A DNA stretch of 41,308 nt from Acidobacteriota bacterium (GTDB lineage: Bacteria > Acidobacteriota > Terriglobia > Terriglobales > Acidobacteriaceae): assembly GCA_021780095.1 (NCBI GenBank), contig JAJXZK010000397.1, positions 1 to 41,308 of the forward strand, in the 5' to 3' direction. Within the stretch, counting starts at the first letter, position 1. Each line of letters starts with the position of its first letter. Positions 1 through 8,956 of the stretch are shown piece after piece. Below the pieces are notes generated by a model that was not told the DNA's origin, ran no database searches, and was given only the letters and a program-made list of their open reading frames with translations. The translations under genes were made by a program, and so were the position numbers.

Positions 1-369
1 TGGGCTAGCGGCGTTGGGCCGTGGATGGTGACGCGGGATGAGATTCCGAACCCTTACTCGCTTGAGATGGTGGCGCGGGTGAATGGCGAGGAATGGTCCC
101 GGGGGAACTCACGCGACATGCATTGGGAGTTCGAGCAGATGATTGAATTTCTTTCGCAGGACGACACGATTTATCCGGGAGACATTCTTGGCTCCGGCAC
201 AGTTGGAACGGGCTGCGGGCTGGAGCTGAATCGGTGGGTGCAGCCGGGGGACGTGATCGAACTGGAAATTGAAAAGATTGGGGTACTGCGCAATCGCGTG
301 GTGCGTCCGGAACATCCGAGGATTGAAGGGCTTCAGCAAAGGAGAATCGCGAATGTATCCGCTGAATAA
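1..369 (+). CDS. Fumarylacetoacetate hydrolase family protein, C-terminal part (5' end outside window)
   Basis: The reading frame is open from base 1 and ends with TAA at 367-369, so only the last 122 residues are present. The residues GPWMVTRDEI near the start, and later ILGSGTVGTGCGLELNRW followed by QPGDVIELEIEKIG, are the typical C-terminal half of the FAH fold, where the SGT/GTG strand and the PGD turn shape the metal-dependent active site. Family members cleave carbon-carbon bonds in fumarylacetoacetate or decarboxylate/hydrate related 2-oxo acids. The next gene starts inside this one (17-base overlap) and is a homogentisate dioxygenase homologue, which supports a role in the last steps of tyrosine or phenylalanine breakdown. 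The exact substrate cannot be told from this fragment. Confidence 0.9.
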   Translation, partial: WASGVGPWMVTRDEIPNPYSLEMVARVNGEEWSRGNSRDMHWEFEQMIEFLSQDDTIYPGDILGSGTVGTGCGLELNRWVQPGDVIELEIEKIGVLRNRVVRPEHPRIEGLQQRRIANVSAE

Positions 370-1480
370 GGGAAAGACCGCGTTGCAAGCCCACGTTGGA
401 TTGCCCGAGGGCACATTTGAAGAGGAGCACGGGCGAAAGGGTTTTTATGGGAAAGCGAGCCACCTGTACCACGCGCATGCGCCTACCGGGTGGACACGGT
501 TTGAGGGCAAGCTGCGGCCGCATCTATTCGACTTGAACAAGCTGGAGCCCACGGACCTGAAGGATGCGCAGGGCGCACCGATTGAGTTTCTTGGTAACAA
601 CGAGATTACTGTGGCTGTTTCGCGGCGATCGAAGCCGATGCCGTTTTATTTTCGCAATGCCGACGGGGATGAAATGTATTTTGTGCATCGCGGCAGCGGC
701 ATCATTGAGACGGACTTTGGTCCGCTGCCATTTGAGAAGGGCGATTACATCAATCTTCCACGGGCGGTGACGTATCGCGTCGTGCCGGACACGGAAGATA
801 ATTTTTTCCTGATCTTTCAGTCGAAGACGGAATTTGAGCAGCCCGATAAAGGTCTGCTCGGGCAACATGCTCTGTATGATCCGGCCGTGATCACGACGCC
901 GGAGCCATCGCCGTATCTGGACGACACGCGCGAATGGGAAGTTCGCATCAAGAATGAAAATGAATTTTCCAAGGTGTTTTATCCATTCAATCCAATTGAC
1001 GTGGTGGGTTGGAAGGGCGATTTGACAGCGTGGAAGATCAACCTGCGGGATATTCGGCCCGTCTCCAGTCATCGCGCCGCGCTGCCGCCGAGCGCGCATA
1101 CAACGTTTGTGACGCAGGGGGCGGTGGTGTGCAGTTTTCTACCGCGACCGCTGGAGCAGGAGCCGGATGCGCTGCGCGTACCGTTTTTTCATCGCAACAC
1201 AGATTACGATGAATTCATTTTTTATCACGATGGAGATTTCTTCAGCCGCGACAATGTAAAGCCCGGGTATGCGACGCTGCATCCGCGGGGGATTCATCAT
1301 GGTCCACACCCCAAGGCGCTGGCGAACCAGAAGGCGAAAAGTTTTACGGATGAATCGGCCGTGATGCTGGACGGGTTGAATCCCATCCACGTGCTGCCGG
1401 CCGGTGAAAAAGTGGAGTGGGCGGATTACTGGGCCAGTTGGGGCGCCAAGGAAGCTGCGAAGCTGGAGCCGGTTGGATGA
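353..1480 (+). CDS. hmgA: Homogentisate 1,2-dioxygenase (short form)
   Basis: A cupin-type, Fe(II)-dependent ring-cleaving dioxygenase of 375 residues that would open homogentisate to maleylacetoacetate in the cytoplasm. The C-terminal part holds the expected iron-ligand pattern: FFHRN with H280, YDEF with E287, and IHHGPHP with H316, with H310 in the position of the second-sphere catalytic histidine. The middle carries the N-terminal cupin signature around residues 120-150 (YFVHRGSGIIETDFG). It is shorter than the roughly 430-445 residues of proteobacterial and animal enzymes, and the H-to-E spacing is one residue longer. The start at 353 is chosen because AAAGGAG lies at 338-344; the open frame extends upstream to 269 but only within the preceding gene. 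Its overlap with the FAH family gene and the 4-base ATGA overlap with the next gene suggest one transcript. Confidence 0.88.
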   Translation: MYPLNKGKTALQAHVGLPEGTFEEEHGRKGFYGKASHLYHAHAPTGWTRFEGKLRPHLFDLNKLEPTDLKDAQGAPIEFLGNNEITVAVSRRSKPMPFYFRNADGDEMYFVHRGSGIIETDFGPLPFEKGDYINLPRAVTYRVVPDTEDNFFLIFQSKTEFEQPDKGLLGQHALYDPAVITTPEPSPYLDDTREWEVRIKNENEFSKVFYPFNPIDVVGWKGDLTAWKINLRDIRPVSSHRAALPPSAHTTFVTQGAVVCSFLPRPLEQEPDALRVPFFHRNTDYDEFIFYHDGDFFSRDNVKPGYATLHPRGIHHGPHPKALANQKAKSFTDESAVMLDGLNPIHVLPAGEKVEWADYWASWGAKEAAKLEPVG

Positions 1481-2127
1481 CAGAAATTGCCACATCGGGC
1501 GCAATGACCACGCTGGACCCAGCGGAGCATAAGCCGCAGGACATATACAAATTGCTGGTGGGCTCGGTGGTTCCGCGACCGATTGCGTTTGTTTCATCGA
1601 TAGACGCGGATGGTACTCGGAACCTGGCGCCGTTCAGTTTTTTTACCGTGGCGAGCGCCAATCCTCCGGTTGTGTGCTTTTGTCCCATGTTGCGCGGGGC
1701 CGCGAACCACGGATTGCAGCTTAGGAAGGATACGTTGCGCAACATCGTCGCGACAGGCGAATTTGTGGTGAACATCGTATCGGAAGAATTTGCGGCGCAG
1801 ATGAATGCCTGCTCCGCGGAATTGCCGCCGGAGGTCGACGAGTTTCTAGTATCCGGCCTGACGCCGGTTGCGAGCGATGTTGTTAGGCCTCCGCGGGTGG
1901 GTGAGTCACATGTGCAGATGGAGTGCCGGTTGCAGCAGGTGATTCACGTCAGCACGGAGCCGCTGGGCGGAAGTCTGGTGCTGGGAGAAGTGTTGCGATT
2001 CCACGTGAGCGCATCGTTGCTGGATAATTTCCGAATTGATCCCGAGAAGCTGCAGGCGATTGGTCGCATGGCGGGCTCCACATATACCCGAACGCGAGAC
2101 AGGTTCGATATGGAGCGGCCGAAATAA
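1477..2127 (+). CDS. Flavin reductase-like (FMN-binding split barrel) family protein
   Basis: A 216-residue protein with the flavin reductase-like pattern: VGSVVPRPIAFVSSID near the N-terminus, then NLAPFSFFTVASANPPVVC and a C-terminal ECRLQQVI...LGEVLRFHV stretch. These are the strands of the FMN-binding split barrel of the DIM6/NTAB group. Such proteins reduce or carry FMN, often as partners of two-component monooxygenases. The start at 1477 overlaps the stop of hmgA in an ATGA arrangement, which points to translational coupling; a second in-frame ATG at 1504 is possible. No monooxygenase partner is visible in the window, so the partner is either upstream of base 1 or elsewhere. The link to aromatic catabolism is inferred from position only. 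Confidence 0.82.
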   Translation: MTEIATSGAMTTLDPAEHKPQDIYKLLVGSVVPRPIAFVSSIDADGTRNLAPFSFFTVASANPPVVCFCPMLRGAANHGLQLRKDTLRNIVATGEFVVNIVSEEFAAQMNACSAELPPEVDEFLVSGLTPVASDVVRPPRVGESHVQMECRLQQVIHVSTEPLGGSLVLGEVLRFHVSASLLDNFRIDPEKLQAIGRMAGSTYTRTRDRFDMERPK

Positions 2128-2182
2128 GATTTTCGCGGGCCGAACTGTGTTCGCCGCGACTTGCCTCTTGTACAAAGGTGTT

Positions 2183-4591
2183 ATGTCATCCGCTGACGCA
2201 AACTCTTCGATCGGACGCGTCGCTGTCTTAGGCGCAGGGACCATGGGCGCTCGCATTGCCGCGCACATCGCGAATGCGGGATTTCCGGTCGTGCTTCTGG
2301 ATTTGGTACCGGAGGGCGCGACGGATCGAAATGTCCTGGCCGCCCGATCCGTGGAGAACCTGAAGAAGGCAAAGCCTCCGGCGTTTGTCGATCCAGCAGT
2401 AGTGCGTCACATTACGGTCGGGAATTTTGAGGATGACCTGGAGAAGCTGAAGACGTGCGATTGGGTCCTCGAAGCAGTCGCAGAGAATCTCGATATCAAA
2501 CGTTCGCTGCTGAGTAAGGTTGCGTCATACATCCGCGACAATGCCATCGTAACCACTAATACCAGCGGCCTGCCTGTCGGACTGATTGCGAAGGACATGC
2601 CAGACTCATTCCGGCGGCGATGGTTCGGAACCCATTTTTTCAATCCCCCGCGTTATATGCGATTGATGGAATTGATCGTGACTACGGAAACGGATCCGCG
2701 GGCGGTCGCATTGGTTGAGAACTTCGCGCAAGTATACCTGGGCAAGCTGGTTGTTCACGCCCACGACACGCCCAACTTCATCGCCAATCGTATCGGCACG
2801 TTTGTCATGCTGAATACATTTCGCACCATGTTGGACCAGGGATTAAGCATTGAGGAAACGGATGCGCTGACGGGAGCCGCGATTGGGTGGCCGAAAACGG
2901 GGACGTTTCGGCTGGCGGACATGGTTGGCATCGACGTGTTGGTGAACGTTGCGCGGAATTTTGCCGCGATTTCTAAGGATGAACGCGCAGACATTGGGAT
3001 TCCTGCAGCGCTGGAGCAGATATTCGAGCGCAAATGGTTTGGAGATAAATCGGGCCAGGGTTTTTATAAGAAGCAGCGCGGAGCGGATGGGAAAGAGACG
3101 CGACTCGTTCTCGATTTAAATTCGCTGGAGTATCGGCCCGCGGACCGACCGCAGTTGCCCGCACTGGAGATGGCGAAGAGCCATGAATCTGCTGCGGCGA
3201 GGATTCGAGCTTTACTGGCGGCCAATCCAGACAACGACCACGCGGCGGAATTTTACTGGCAGATTCTTCCGGAATTGTGGGCGTACGCGGCCAATCGCAT
3301 TGGAGAGGTCGCGGACACGGTGGTCGATATCGATCGTGCGATGAAAGCCGGATTCAACTGGGAGCTGGGGCCGTTTGAGATGTGGGATGCTGCCGGCTTT
3401 ATCGACACGATTGAGGTGATGCGGCGACGCGGTCAGACGATTCCTCCGGCAGTAGAACGCATGGAGTCTGCCGGTGTGACGTCCTGGTATCGCAATGCGG
3501 GTGGGGAATTCTTCGATATTGCGTCGGGAGAATATCGGCCCGTTATGGAACCGTCCGGCACGTGGAGCGTGGCGAGGGCCAAACGTGAGCATGGAGGGGT
3601 GGAAAAAAATCCAGGAGCATCCTTGATTGATCTGGGCGATGGAATTGCGTGCATCGAGTTTCATTCCAAGATGAACACTTTGGGCGAAGATATTGTCGGC
3701 TTTGTCCAGCGCTCGCTGCGGGCGGATAGCGATGCGACGCGAAACTTCAAAGGTTTTGTCATTTCGGGCGACTCGGCCAATTTTTCTGTGGGTGCAAATC
3801 TAATGCAGGTGCTGCTGGCAGTCCAGGATGAAGAGTGGGATGAACTGGACCGGTATGTTCGCGAGTTTCAGGCGATGACGCAGGCGATTCGATTCTGTGC
3901 GCGGCCAGTAATTGCGGCTCCTTTTGGAATGTGCCTGGGCGGCGGGGCGGAGATTGCGCTGCATGCTGCGGCGCGACAATCGCATATCGAACTTTACATG
4001 GGACTGGTGGAAACCAGCGTTGGATTGCTGCCTGCGGGGGGCGGATGCAAGGAAATGACGTTGCGCGCGATTGAGATTGCGAATGCGGTACGGAATGGGC
4101 ATCGCAGTGACTCGGTAGAAATGCATGATGCGATGCGGGCTGTATTCGAGACGATTGCCATGGCCAAGGTTTCCAGTTCCGCGGCGGAAGCGAGGAGGCT
4201 TTCTCTGATGCGGGGGGCGGACGGGATCACGATGAATCGCGAGCGACTGCTTTCCGACGCGAAATCTGAAGCTGAGCGGCTGGCGGATGCGGGGTACGTT
4301 CCGCCAATGCCGCGCATCGACATCCCTGCGCCCGGTGACGGAATGCTCGCGAACCTGAAACTTGGCATCCATATGATGCGAGAGGCGGAATACATTAGCG
4401 ATCACGACGTGAAGATCGCGAGACTGGTGGCCCACGTAATGTGCGGCGGCGCAGTTACGGCGGCGACGCAGGTCAGCGAACAATATTTTCTCGATTTGGA
4501 ACGTGAAGCATTTTTGTCACTCTGCGGAGAACCAAAGACAGTGGAACGCATCACGGCCACGTTGAAAACCGGGAAGCCGCTGCGAAACTAA
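2183..4591 (+). CDS. fadN: 3-hydroxyacyl-CoA dehydrogenase / enoyl-CoA hydratase fusion (FadN type)
   Basis: An 802-residue two-domain beta-oxidation enzyme that would hydrate enoyl-CoA and oxidise the 3-hydroxyacyl-CoA with NAD. The order is dehydrogenase first and crotonase second, as in FadN of Bacillus and opposite to FadB/FadJ. Visible: Rossmann motif VLGAGTMGARIAAHIANAG at about residues 15-33, the HFFNPP motif with catalytic H151, a second 3HCDH helical segment, then a crotonase domain (about 490-650) with FSVGANL, the oxyanion-hole region CLGGGAEIALHA and VETSVGLLPAGGG, whose glutamates fit the hydratase acid/base pair. The start at 2183 follows AAAGGTG at 2174-2180 and precedes the Rossmann motif by a normal distance. 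The thiolase gene begins 9 bases downstream and the large acyl-CoA dehydrogenase follows, giving a fadN-fadA-fadE order. Confidence 0.93.
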   Translation: MSSADANSSIGRVAVLGAGTMGARIAAHIANAGFPVVLLDLVPEGATDRNVLAARSVENLKKAKPPAFVDPAVVRHITVGNFEDDLEKLKTCDWVLEAVAENLDIKRSLLSKVASYIRDNAIVTTNTSGLPVGLIAKDMPDSFRRRWFGTHFFNPPRYMRLMELIVTTETDPRAVALVENFAQVYLGKLVVHAHDTPNFIANRIGTFVMLNTFRTMLDQGLSIEETDALTGAAIGWPKTGTFRLADMVGIDVLVNVARNFAAISKDERADIGIPAALEQIFERKWFGDKSGQGFYKKQRGADGKETRLVLDLNSLEYRPADRPQLPALEMAKSHESAAARIRALLAANPDNDHAAEFYWQILPELWAYAANRIGEVADTVVDIDRAMKAGFNWELGPFEMWDAAGFIDTIEVMRRRGQTIPPAVERMESAGVTSWYRNAGGEFFDIASGEYRPVMEPSGTWSVARAKREHGGVEKNPGASLIDLGDGIACIEFHSKMNTLGEDIVGFVQRSLRADSDATRNFKGFVISGDSANFSVGANLMQVLLAVQDEEWDELDRYVREFQAMTQAIRFCARPVIAAPFGMCLGGGAEIALHAAARQSHIELYMGLVETSVGLLPAGGGCKEMTLRAIEIANAVRNGHRSDSVEMHDAMRAVFETIAMAKVSSSAAEARRLSLMRGADGITMNRERLLSDAKSEAERLADAGYVPPMPRIDIPAPGDGMLANLKLGIHMMREAEYISDHDVKIARLVAHVMCGGAVTAATQVSEQYFLDLEREAFLSLCGEPKTVERITATLKTGKPLRN

Positions 4592-4600
4592 AGGGCCCAT

Positions 4601-5785
4601 ATGAAAGATGCATTGATCGTGAGCGCAGTGAGGACGGCCGTGGGAAAAGCGCCCAACGGCGCTCTTCGGTTCACGCGCCCGGATGACCTGGGGGCCATCG
4701 CGGTGCGGGGGGCTTTGGATCGAATTCCGCAGCTCGACGCAAAACGGATTGACGATGTCATTATTGGCTGTGCGATGCCGGAGGCGGAGCAGGGCCTGAA
4801 CCTGGCCAGAATTATTTCTCTGCGGGCGACGTTACCGGTGGAAGCGTCCGCGATGACGATCAATCGATATTGCGCTTCCGGGCTGCAATCGATCGCGCTA
4901 GCGGCGGATCGAATTCGCGGGGGTTCCGCGGACGTGATTGTTGCGGGAGGGGTAGAGTCCATGTCCATGATTCCCATGGGAGGCAATAAAGTTGCGGCCA
5001 ATCCGTGGCTGGTGGAGCACTATCCCGATTCCTACATGTCGATGGGACTGACGGCGGAGCGCGTTGCGAAGCATTATGAAATTTCACGCGAGGAGTCGGA
5101 TCAGTTTGCGCTCGACAGCCATGAAAAAGCGCTGGCGGCAATCCGCGGCGGGAAATTTGAGGATGAAATTGTGCCTGTGGCGGTTACAATCTCCGATCCC
5201 CGCGCCGGCGGTGTACCTGTGCGGCGGGAATTTGAGTTTCGAGTTGATGAAGGGCCCCGCGCAGACACTTCGTACGAAGCTCTTGAGAAGCTTCGGCCAG
5301 TATTTCATGCGCGTGGTGTGGTGACTGCTGGGAATTCTTCGCAAATGTCGGATGGGGCCGCGGCCGCCGTTGTTGTTTCCGAGGAAATGGCCGTTTCCCT
5401 AGGGCTGAAACCTCTGGCCAGGCTGCTAGCGTTCGCGACATCCGGATGTCTTCCGGAAGAAATGGGAGTGGGGCCGGTATACGCGATACCCAAGGCACTG
5501 AAACAGGCGGGACTGACATTGGAGCAGATGGACTTGATTGAGCTGAACGAAGCTTTTGCGGCGCAGTCACTGGCGGTGATGAAGCTATTGCAAATGGATC
5601 CGGCACGCGTCAACGTGAACGGAGGAGCGATTGCGTTAGGACATCCGCTCGGCTGCACCGGTGCAAAGTTGACGGCAACAATCCTGCGCGAGTTACAGCG
5701 GCAGAAAAAGAAATATGGATTGGTTACGATGTGCGTTGGCGGCGGAATGGGCGCGGCGGGAATTTTTGAGAATCTTCAAGATTGA
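4601..5785 (+). CDS. fadA: Acetyl-CoA acyltransferase (thiolase)
   Basis: A 394-residue thiolase that cleaves 3-ketoacyl-CoA with CoA to give acetyl-CoA and a shortened acyl-CoA. All catalytic positions are present: nucleophilic C91 in NRYCASGLQSI, H348 in GGAIALGHPLGCTGAKL and C378 in TMCVGGGMGAAG; the GGVESMSMIPMGG loop is also typical. Length matches the family (about 390). AAGGG at 4591-4595 is a weak ribosome binding site next to the ATG, and the gene sits 9 bases after fadN, so coupling is likely. The position between FadN and FadE homologues favours degradative fatty acid thiolase over biosynthetic acetoacetyl-CoA thiolase, though the sequence alone does not separate these fully. Confidence 0.94.
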   Translation: MKDALIVSAVRTAVGKAPNGALRFTRPDDLGAIAVRGALDRIPQLDAKRIDDVIIGCAMPEAEQGLNLARIISLRATLPVEASAMTINRYCASGLQSIALAADRIRGGSADVIVAGGVESMSMIPMGGNKVAANPWLVEHYPDSYMSMGLTAERVAKHYEISREESDQFALDSHEKALAAIRGGKFEDEIVPVAVTISDPRAGGVPVRREFEFRVDEGPRADTSYEALEKLRPVFHARGVVTAGNSSQMSDGAAAAVVVSEEMAVSLGLKPLARLLAFATSGCLPEEMGVGPVYAIPKALKQAGLTLEQMDLIELNEAFAAQSLAVMKLLQMDPARVNVNGGAIALGHPLGCTGAKLTATILRELQRQKKKYGLVTMCVGGGMGAAGIFENLQD

Positions 5786-5826
5786 GGGCCACTTGATCCA
5801 GCATTCGCAACGAGGGGGAGAATCCC

Positions 5827-7608
5827 GTGAATAGGCCGGACCGGAAAGATATAAAGCATGGAACAGGCGGCAGCTTTCTAGTCGAGGAGACTGAGCCACA
5901 TGCGATTTTTACCGCGGAAGACTTTTCCGACGAACAGCGCCAGATCGAGCGCACTACAGTCGAATTTGCCGAAAAGCGGATTTTTCCGCAGATCGCGTTG
6001 ATTGAGGCGAAAGATCTTGAGGTTACATGTCGCTTGCTCCGAGAAGCAGGTGACCTGGGGCTGATGGCAGTCGACATCCCGGAAGAGTACGACGGCCTGC
6101 AAATGGATAAGGTCACGTCGGCGTTGATTGCGGAGAAAATTGCAATCTGCGGCAGCTTCTCCGTCTCCTTCAGCGCGCACGCAGGAATCGGTACTTTGCC
6201 GCTGGTCTGGTACGGGACGGTGGAACAGAAAAAAAGATTTCTACCTCGACTGGCTTCCGGTGAGTGCGTGGCGGCCTATGCGCTATCGGAGGCAAGTTCC
6301 GGGTCCGATGCGATGAATATTCGCACGTGCGCGACGTTGTCTGAAGACGGGAAGCACTACGTGTTGAATGGCGAGAAGATGTGGACTTCGAACGCCGGTA
6401 TTGCAGGTCTGTTCACCGTGTTTGCGAAAATCGATGGAGAGAAGTTTGCGGCGTTTTTGATTGAGGCGACGACGGCTGGGCTGACGGTGGGCGCGGAAGA
6501 ACACAAGATGGGAATTCGCGGCTCCTCCACCTGCCCGCTGGTGCTTGCGGATTGCAAGGTGCCTGCTGAAAATCTATTGGGTGAGGCCGGGCAAGGGCAT
6601 CGTATCGCTTTCAATATTTTGAATGTGGGGCGATACAAGCTGGGCGCGGCAGCAATCGGCGGTGCAAAATATGCCTTTCGCTCCGGAGTTCGTTATGCCA
6701 AGGAACGGATAGCTTTTTCGAGACCGATCGCGTCCTTCGGATTGGTACAGCAGATGATCGCCGATAGCGCGGCCGGGATTTATGCGGGTGAATCGCTGGT
6801 GTATCGCGTCATCGGAGCGATTGACGCGTCGCTGGCGGATATGGAACATGGCGAGGCCGCGACGACGGTGGAAACGCAAAGGCATATTGAGGAATACGCC
6901 ATCGAGTGCTCCGTTGTGAAGGTGTGGTGCTCAGAAATGCTTGAGCGGCTGGTTGATCAAATGGTGCAACTGCACGGTGGCTACGGGTATGTCGAGGATT
7001 ATCCCGCGGAGCGTGCGTATCGCGATTCGCGAATCAATAAAATTTTCGAGGGCACCAACGAGATCAATCGGTTGATTATCAGCGGATGGATGTTGAAGCG
7101 CGCAATGCAGGGAAGGCTGGGCCTGTTGCCCGCTATTCAACGGGTGATGGATGAGGTGATGGCGGGGCCAAAGGCCGGTGAAGAGCGAACCGGCCAGCTT
7201 GCGGCGCAGCATCTTTTGCTGGCCAATGCGAAAAAGATGACTCTTTTTTGCGCAGGGGCCGCCTCAGAGAAATTTGGTACGGAATTGGTGGACCAGCAGG
7301 AGGTCATGGGTGCATTGGCAGACATGATCATGGAGGTGTTGGTGCTGGAGTCCGCAATTCTGCGAGCGGAGAAGATGGAAGTCCGCAGCCCGCTGGCCGT
7401 GCGAATGACGAAGTATTATGCGGCTCGGTCGTTTCGTGTACTGGAGACGGCAGCGGAGAGAATTCTTGGTGCCGTTGCGGAGGGTGACATACTGCGCACG
7501 CGAATGGCGATCCTTCGTCGATTTGCGAAGCGCGAGCCGGAAAATACGGTAGCCCTTAGCCGCGAAATCGCCACGGCAATCACTGAAGCGGGTCGCTACA
7601 CACTTTAG
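5827..7608 (+). CDS. fadE: Acyl-CoA dehydrogenase, large (VLCAD/FadE-like) form
   Basis: A 593-residue FAD-dependent dehydrogenase for the first step of beta-oxidation, making the trans-2-enoyl-CoA. The core of about 400 residues has the usual landmarks: YALSEASSGSDAMNIRT, a second signature GSSTCPLVLADCKVPAENL, and INKIFEGTNEINR with the catalytic glutamate of the EGT motif. A further C-terminal alpha-helical domain of about 170 residues makes it the long type related to VLCAD and to Bacillus FadE (594 residues). The start is GTG at 5827, supported by GAGGGGGAG at 5812-5820 with a 6-base spacer. It is the third gene of the fadN-fadA-fadE unit, 41 bases after fadA. Its electrons should go to the ETF encoded downstream. 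The TAG stop overlaps the TAA stop of the convergent gene. Confidence 0.93.
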   Translation: MNRPDRKDIKHGTGGSFLVEETEPHAIFTAEDFSDEQRQIERTTVEFAEKRIFPQIALIEAKDLEVTCRLLREAGDLGLMAVDIPEEYDGLQMDKVTSALIAEKIAICGSFSVSFSAHAGIGTLPLVWYGTVEQKKRFLPRLASGECVAAYALSEASSGSDAMNIRTCATLSEDGKHYVLNGEKMWTSNAGIAGLFTVFAKIDGEKFAAFLIEATTAGLTVGAEEHKMGIRGSSTCPLVLADCKVPAENLLGEAGQGHRIAFNILNVGRYKLGAAAIGGAKYAFRSGVRYAKERIAFSRPIASFGLVQQMIADSAAGIYAGESLVYRVIGAIDASLADMEHGEAATTVETQRHIEEYAIECSVVKVWCSEMLERLVDQMVQLHGGYGYVEDYPAERAYRDSRINKIFEGTNEINRLIISGWMLKRAMQGRLGLLPAIQRVMDEVMAGPKAGEERTGQLAAQHLLLANAKKMTLFCAGAASEKFGTELVDQQEVMGALADMIMEVLVLESAILRAEKMEVRSPLAVRMTKYYAARSFRVLETAAERILGAVAEGDILRTRMAILRRFAKREPENTVALSREIATAITEAGRYTL

Positions 7609-8780
7609 CCGGCCAGGATCAGCTTCGCAATCGTCGCCAGTTGCATGTTTGACGTGCCCTCGTATATTTTTCCAATCTTGGCATCGCGGTATAGCTTTTC
7701 AACGGGATAATCTTTGACGAATCCATAGCCGCCGAAGATCTCCACCGCCTGGCTGGCGACCCGCTCTGCAACCTGGGAGACGAAATACTTTGCCATCGCC
7801 GCTTCTTTCACAAAAGGGATGCCTGCGTCTTTCATTCGCGCTGCGTTGTAGACCATCAGGCGCGCGGCTTCAATCTCAATCGCCATCTCGGCCAGGGTGA
7901 ATTGAACCGCCTGAAACGTGGCAATGGATTTGCCGAACTGTTGACGCTCCTGGCTGTATTTGGCGGCGTGGTTCCATGCACCCTGCGCGAGCCCCAGCAT
8001 TTGCGCAGCGATTCCGATGCGCCCTTCGTTCAGCGTTTCGATGGCGAGTTTGTACCCCTTGCCGGGCTGACCCAGAACGTTTGCTGCCGGTACGCGGCAA
8101 TCATCGAGCAGCAGTTCGCACGTGGATGAAGCGCGGATGCCAAGCTTGTCTTCCTTATGGCCTACCTGAAAACCGGGCGTGTCGCGCTCGATGATAAATG
8201 CGGTAATCCCTTTATATCCGGCGGCAGGATCGATAGTCGCGAATACGATGAAAAGATCCGCCTCCGCCGCGTTTGAGATCCAAAGCTTGCGGCCATTCAG
8301 GATGTAGGAGTCACCGTCCAAACGCGCCTGGGTCTTAAGGCTGAATGCATCCGACCCGGAGCTTGCCTCGCTGAGCGCGTAGGCGCAGATGGTGTCGGTA
8401 TTGGTTCGCGGCAGATATTTCTTCTTCTGTTCCTCGTTGCCATAGCGGAGCAGCGCGTTCACCGTCAGCGTATTCTGAACGTCGACGATAACGCCGATGG
8501 CGGGATCGACGGCAGATATTTCTTCGACGGCCAAAATCGAGCCAAGGAATGATCCCCCGAACCCGCCATATTCCTCGGGAGTCTCCATGCCGAGAATGCC
8601 CATCTCAAACATTTGCGGCAGCAGGGAAGGATGAATCTTCTGCGCGTCGTCCATTTCGCGAACCAAGGGCGCAATTTTATTCTGCGCGAATTTGCGAACC
8701 GAATCCCGCAGGATTTGTTCCTCGGAGCTCAAAGATGTCAGCGGCAGTCTGACGCCATCTACAGCAGCGATGTTCTCCAT
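7605..8780 (-). CDS. Acyl-CoA dehydrogenase, short/branched-chain type
   Basis: A 391-residue FAD enzyme of the standard tetrameric acyl-CoA dehydrogenase size. Landmarks: SEEQILRDSVRKFAQNKI at the N-terminus, CAYALSEASSGSDAF, GIRASSTCELLLDDCRVP, FGGYGFVKDYPVEKLYRDAK and GKIYEGTSNMQ with the catalytic glutamate position. Overall it resembles short/branched-chain (ACADSB-like) dehydrogenases, so both straight short-chain and 2-methyl-branched acyl-CoAs are possible substrates. It converges with fadE, with the two stop codons overlapping (7605-7608), and diverges from etfB across a 176-base gap. A purine-rich stretch complementary to 8792-8800 is a plausible ribosome binding site. It is on the other strand from both flanking operons, so it is regulated separately. 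Confidence 0.92.
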   Translation of the reverse strand: MENIAAVDGVRLPLTSLSSEEQILRDSVRKFAQNKIAPLVREMDDAQKIHPSLLPQMFEMGILGMETPEEYGGFGGSFLGSILAVEEISAVDPAIGVIVDVQNTLTVNALLRYGNEEQKKKYLPRTNTDTICAYALSEASSGSDAFSLKTQARLDGDSYILNGRKLWISNAAEADLFIVFATIDPAAGYKGITAFIIERDTPGFQVGHKEDKLGIRASSTCELLLDDCRVPAANVLGQPGKGYKLAIETLNEGRIGIAAQMLGLAQGAWNHAAKYSQERQQFGKSIATFQAVQFTLAEMAIEIEAARLMVYNAARMKDAGIPFVKEAAMAKYFVSQVAERVASQAVEIFGGYGFVKDYPVEKLYRDAKIGKIYEGTSNMQLATIAKLILAG

Positions 8781-8956
8781 TGGGTAGGAAACCTCTTCCT
8801 GGGGTTGCGCAGCTAAACTATCAAGGATAGATTAAGCTGTCACGGTGAATTCTTCAGCGGTGAAAAGAAGCGACCACAAACGTGATCTCTACGTGTTGCG
8901 GTTGCACATTGCAGTATAAGGCGCGACATCGTACAACGTGAAGGGTCGGAGGATAC
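8781..8956. other. Divergent intergenic region between acyl-CoA dehydrogenase and etfB
   Basis: This 176-base gap must hold promoters for both directions. GGAGGA at about 8948-8953 is the etfB ribosome binding site. A TATAAG at 8915-8920 with TTGCAC upstream looks promoter-like, but the spacing (7 bases) is wrong for a sigma-70 promoter, so no promoter is called. No clear operator dyad was found. Confidence 0.4.

Noticed and set aside
8896..8920. TTGC...TATAAG promoter before etfB
   Set aside because: Spacing between the possible -35 (TTGCGG or TTGCAC) and TATAAG is 13 or 7 bases, not 16-18.
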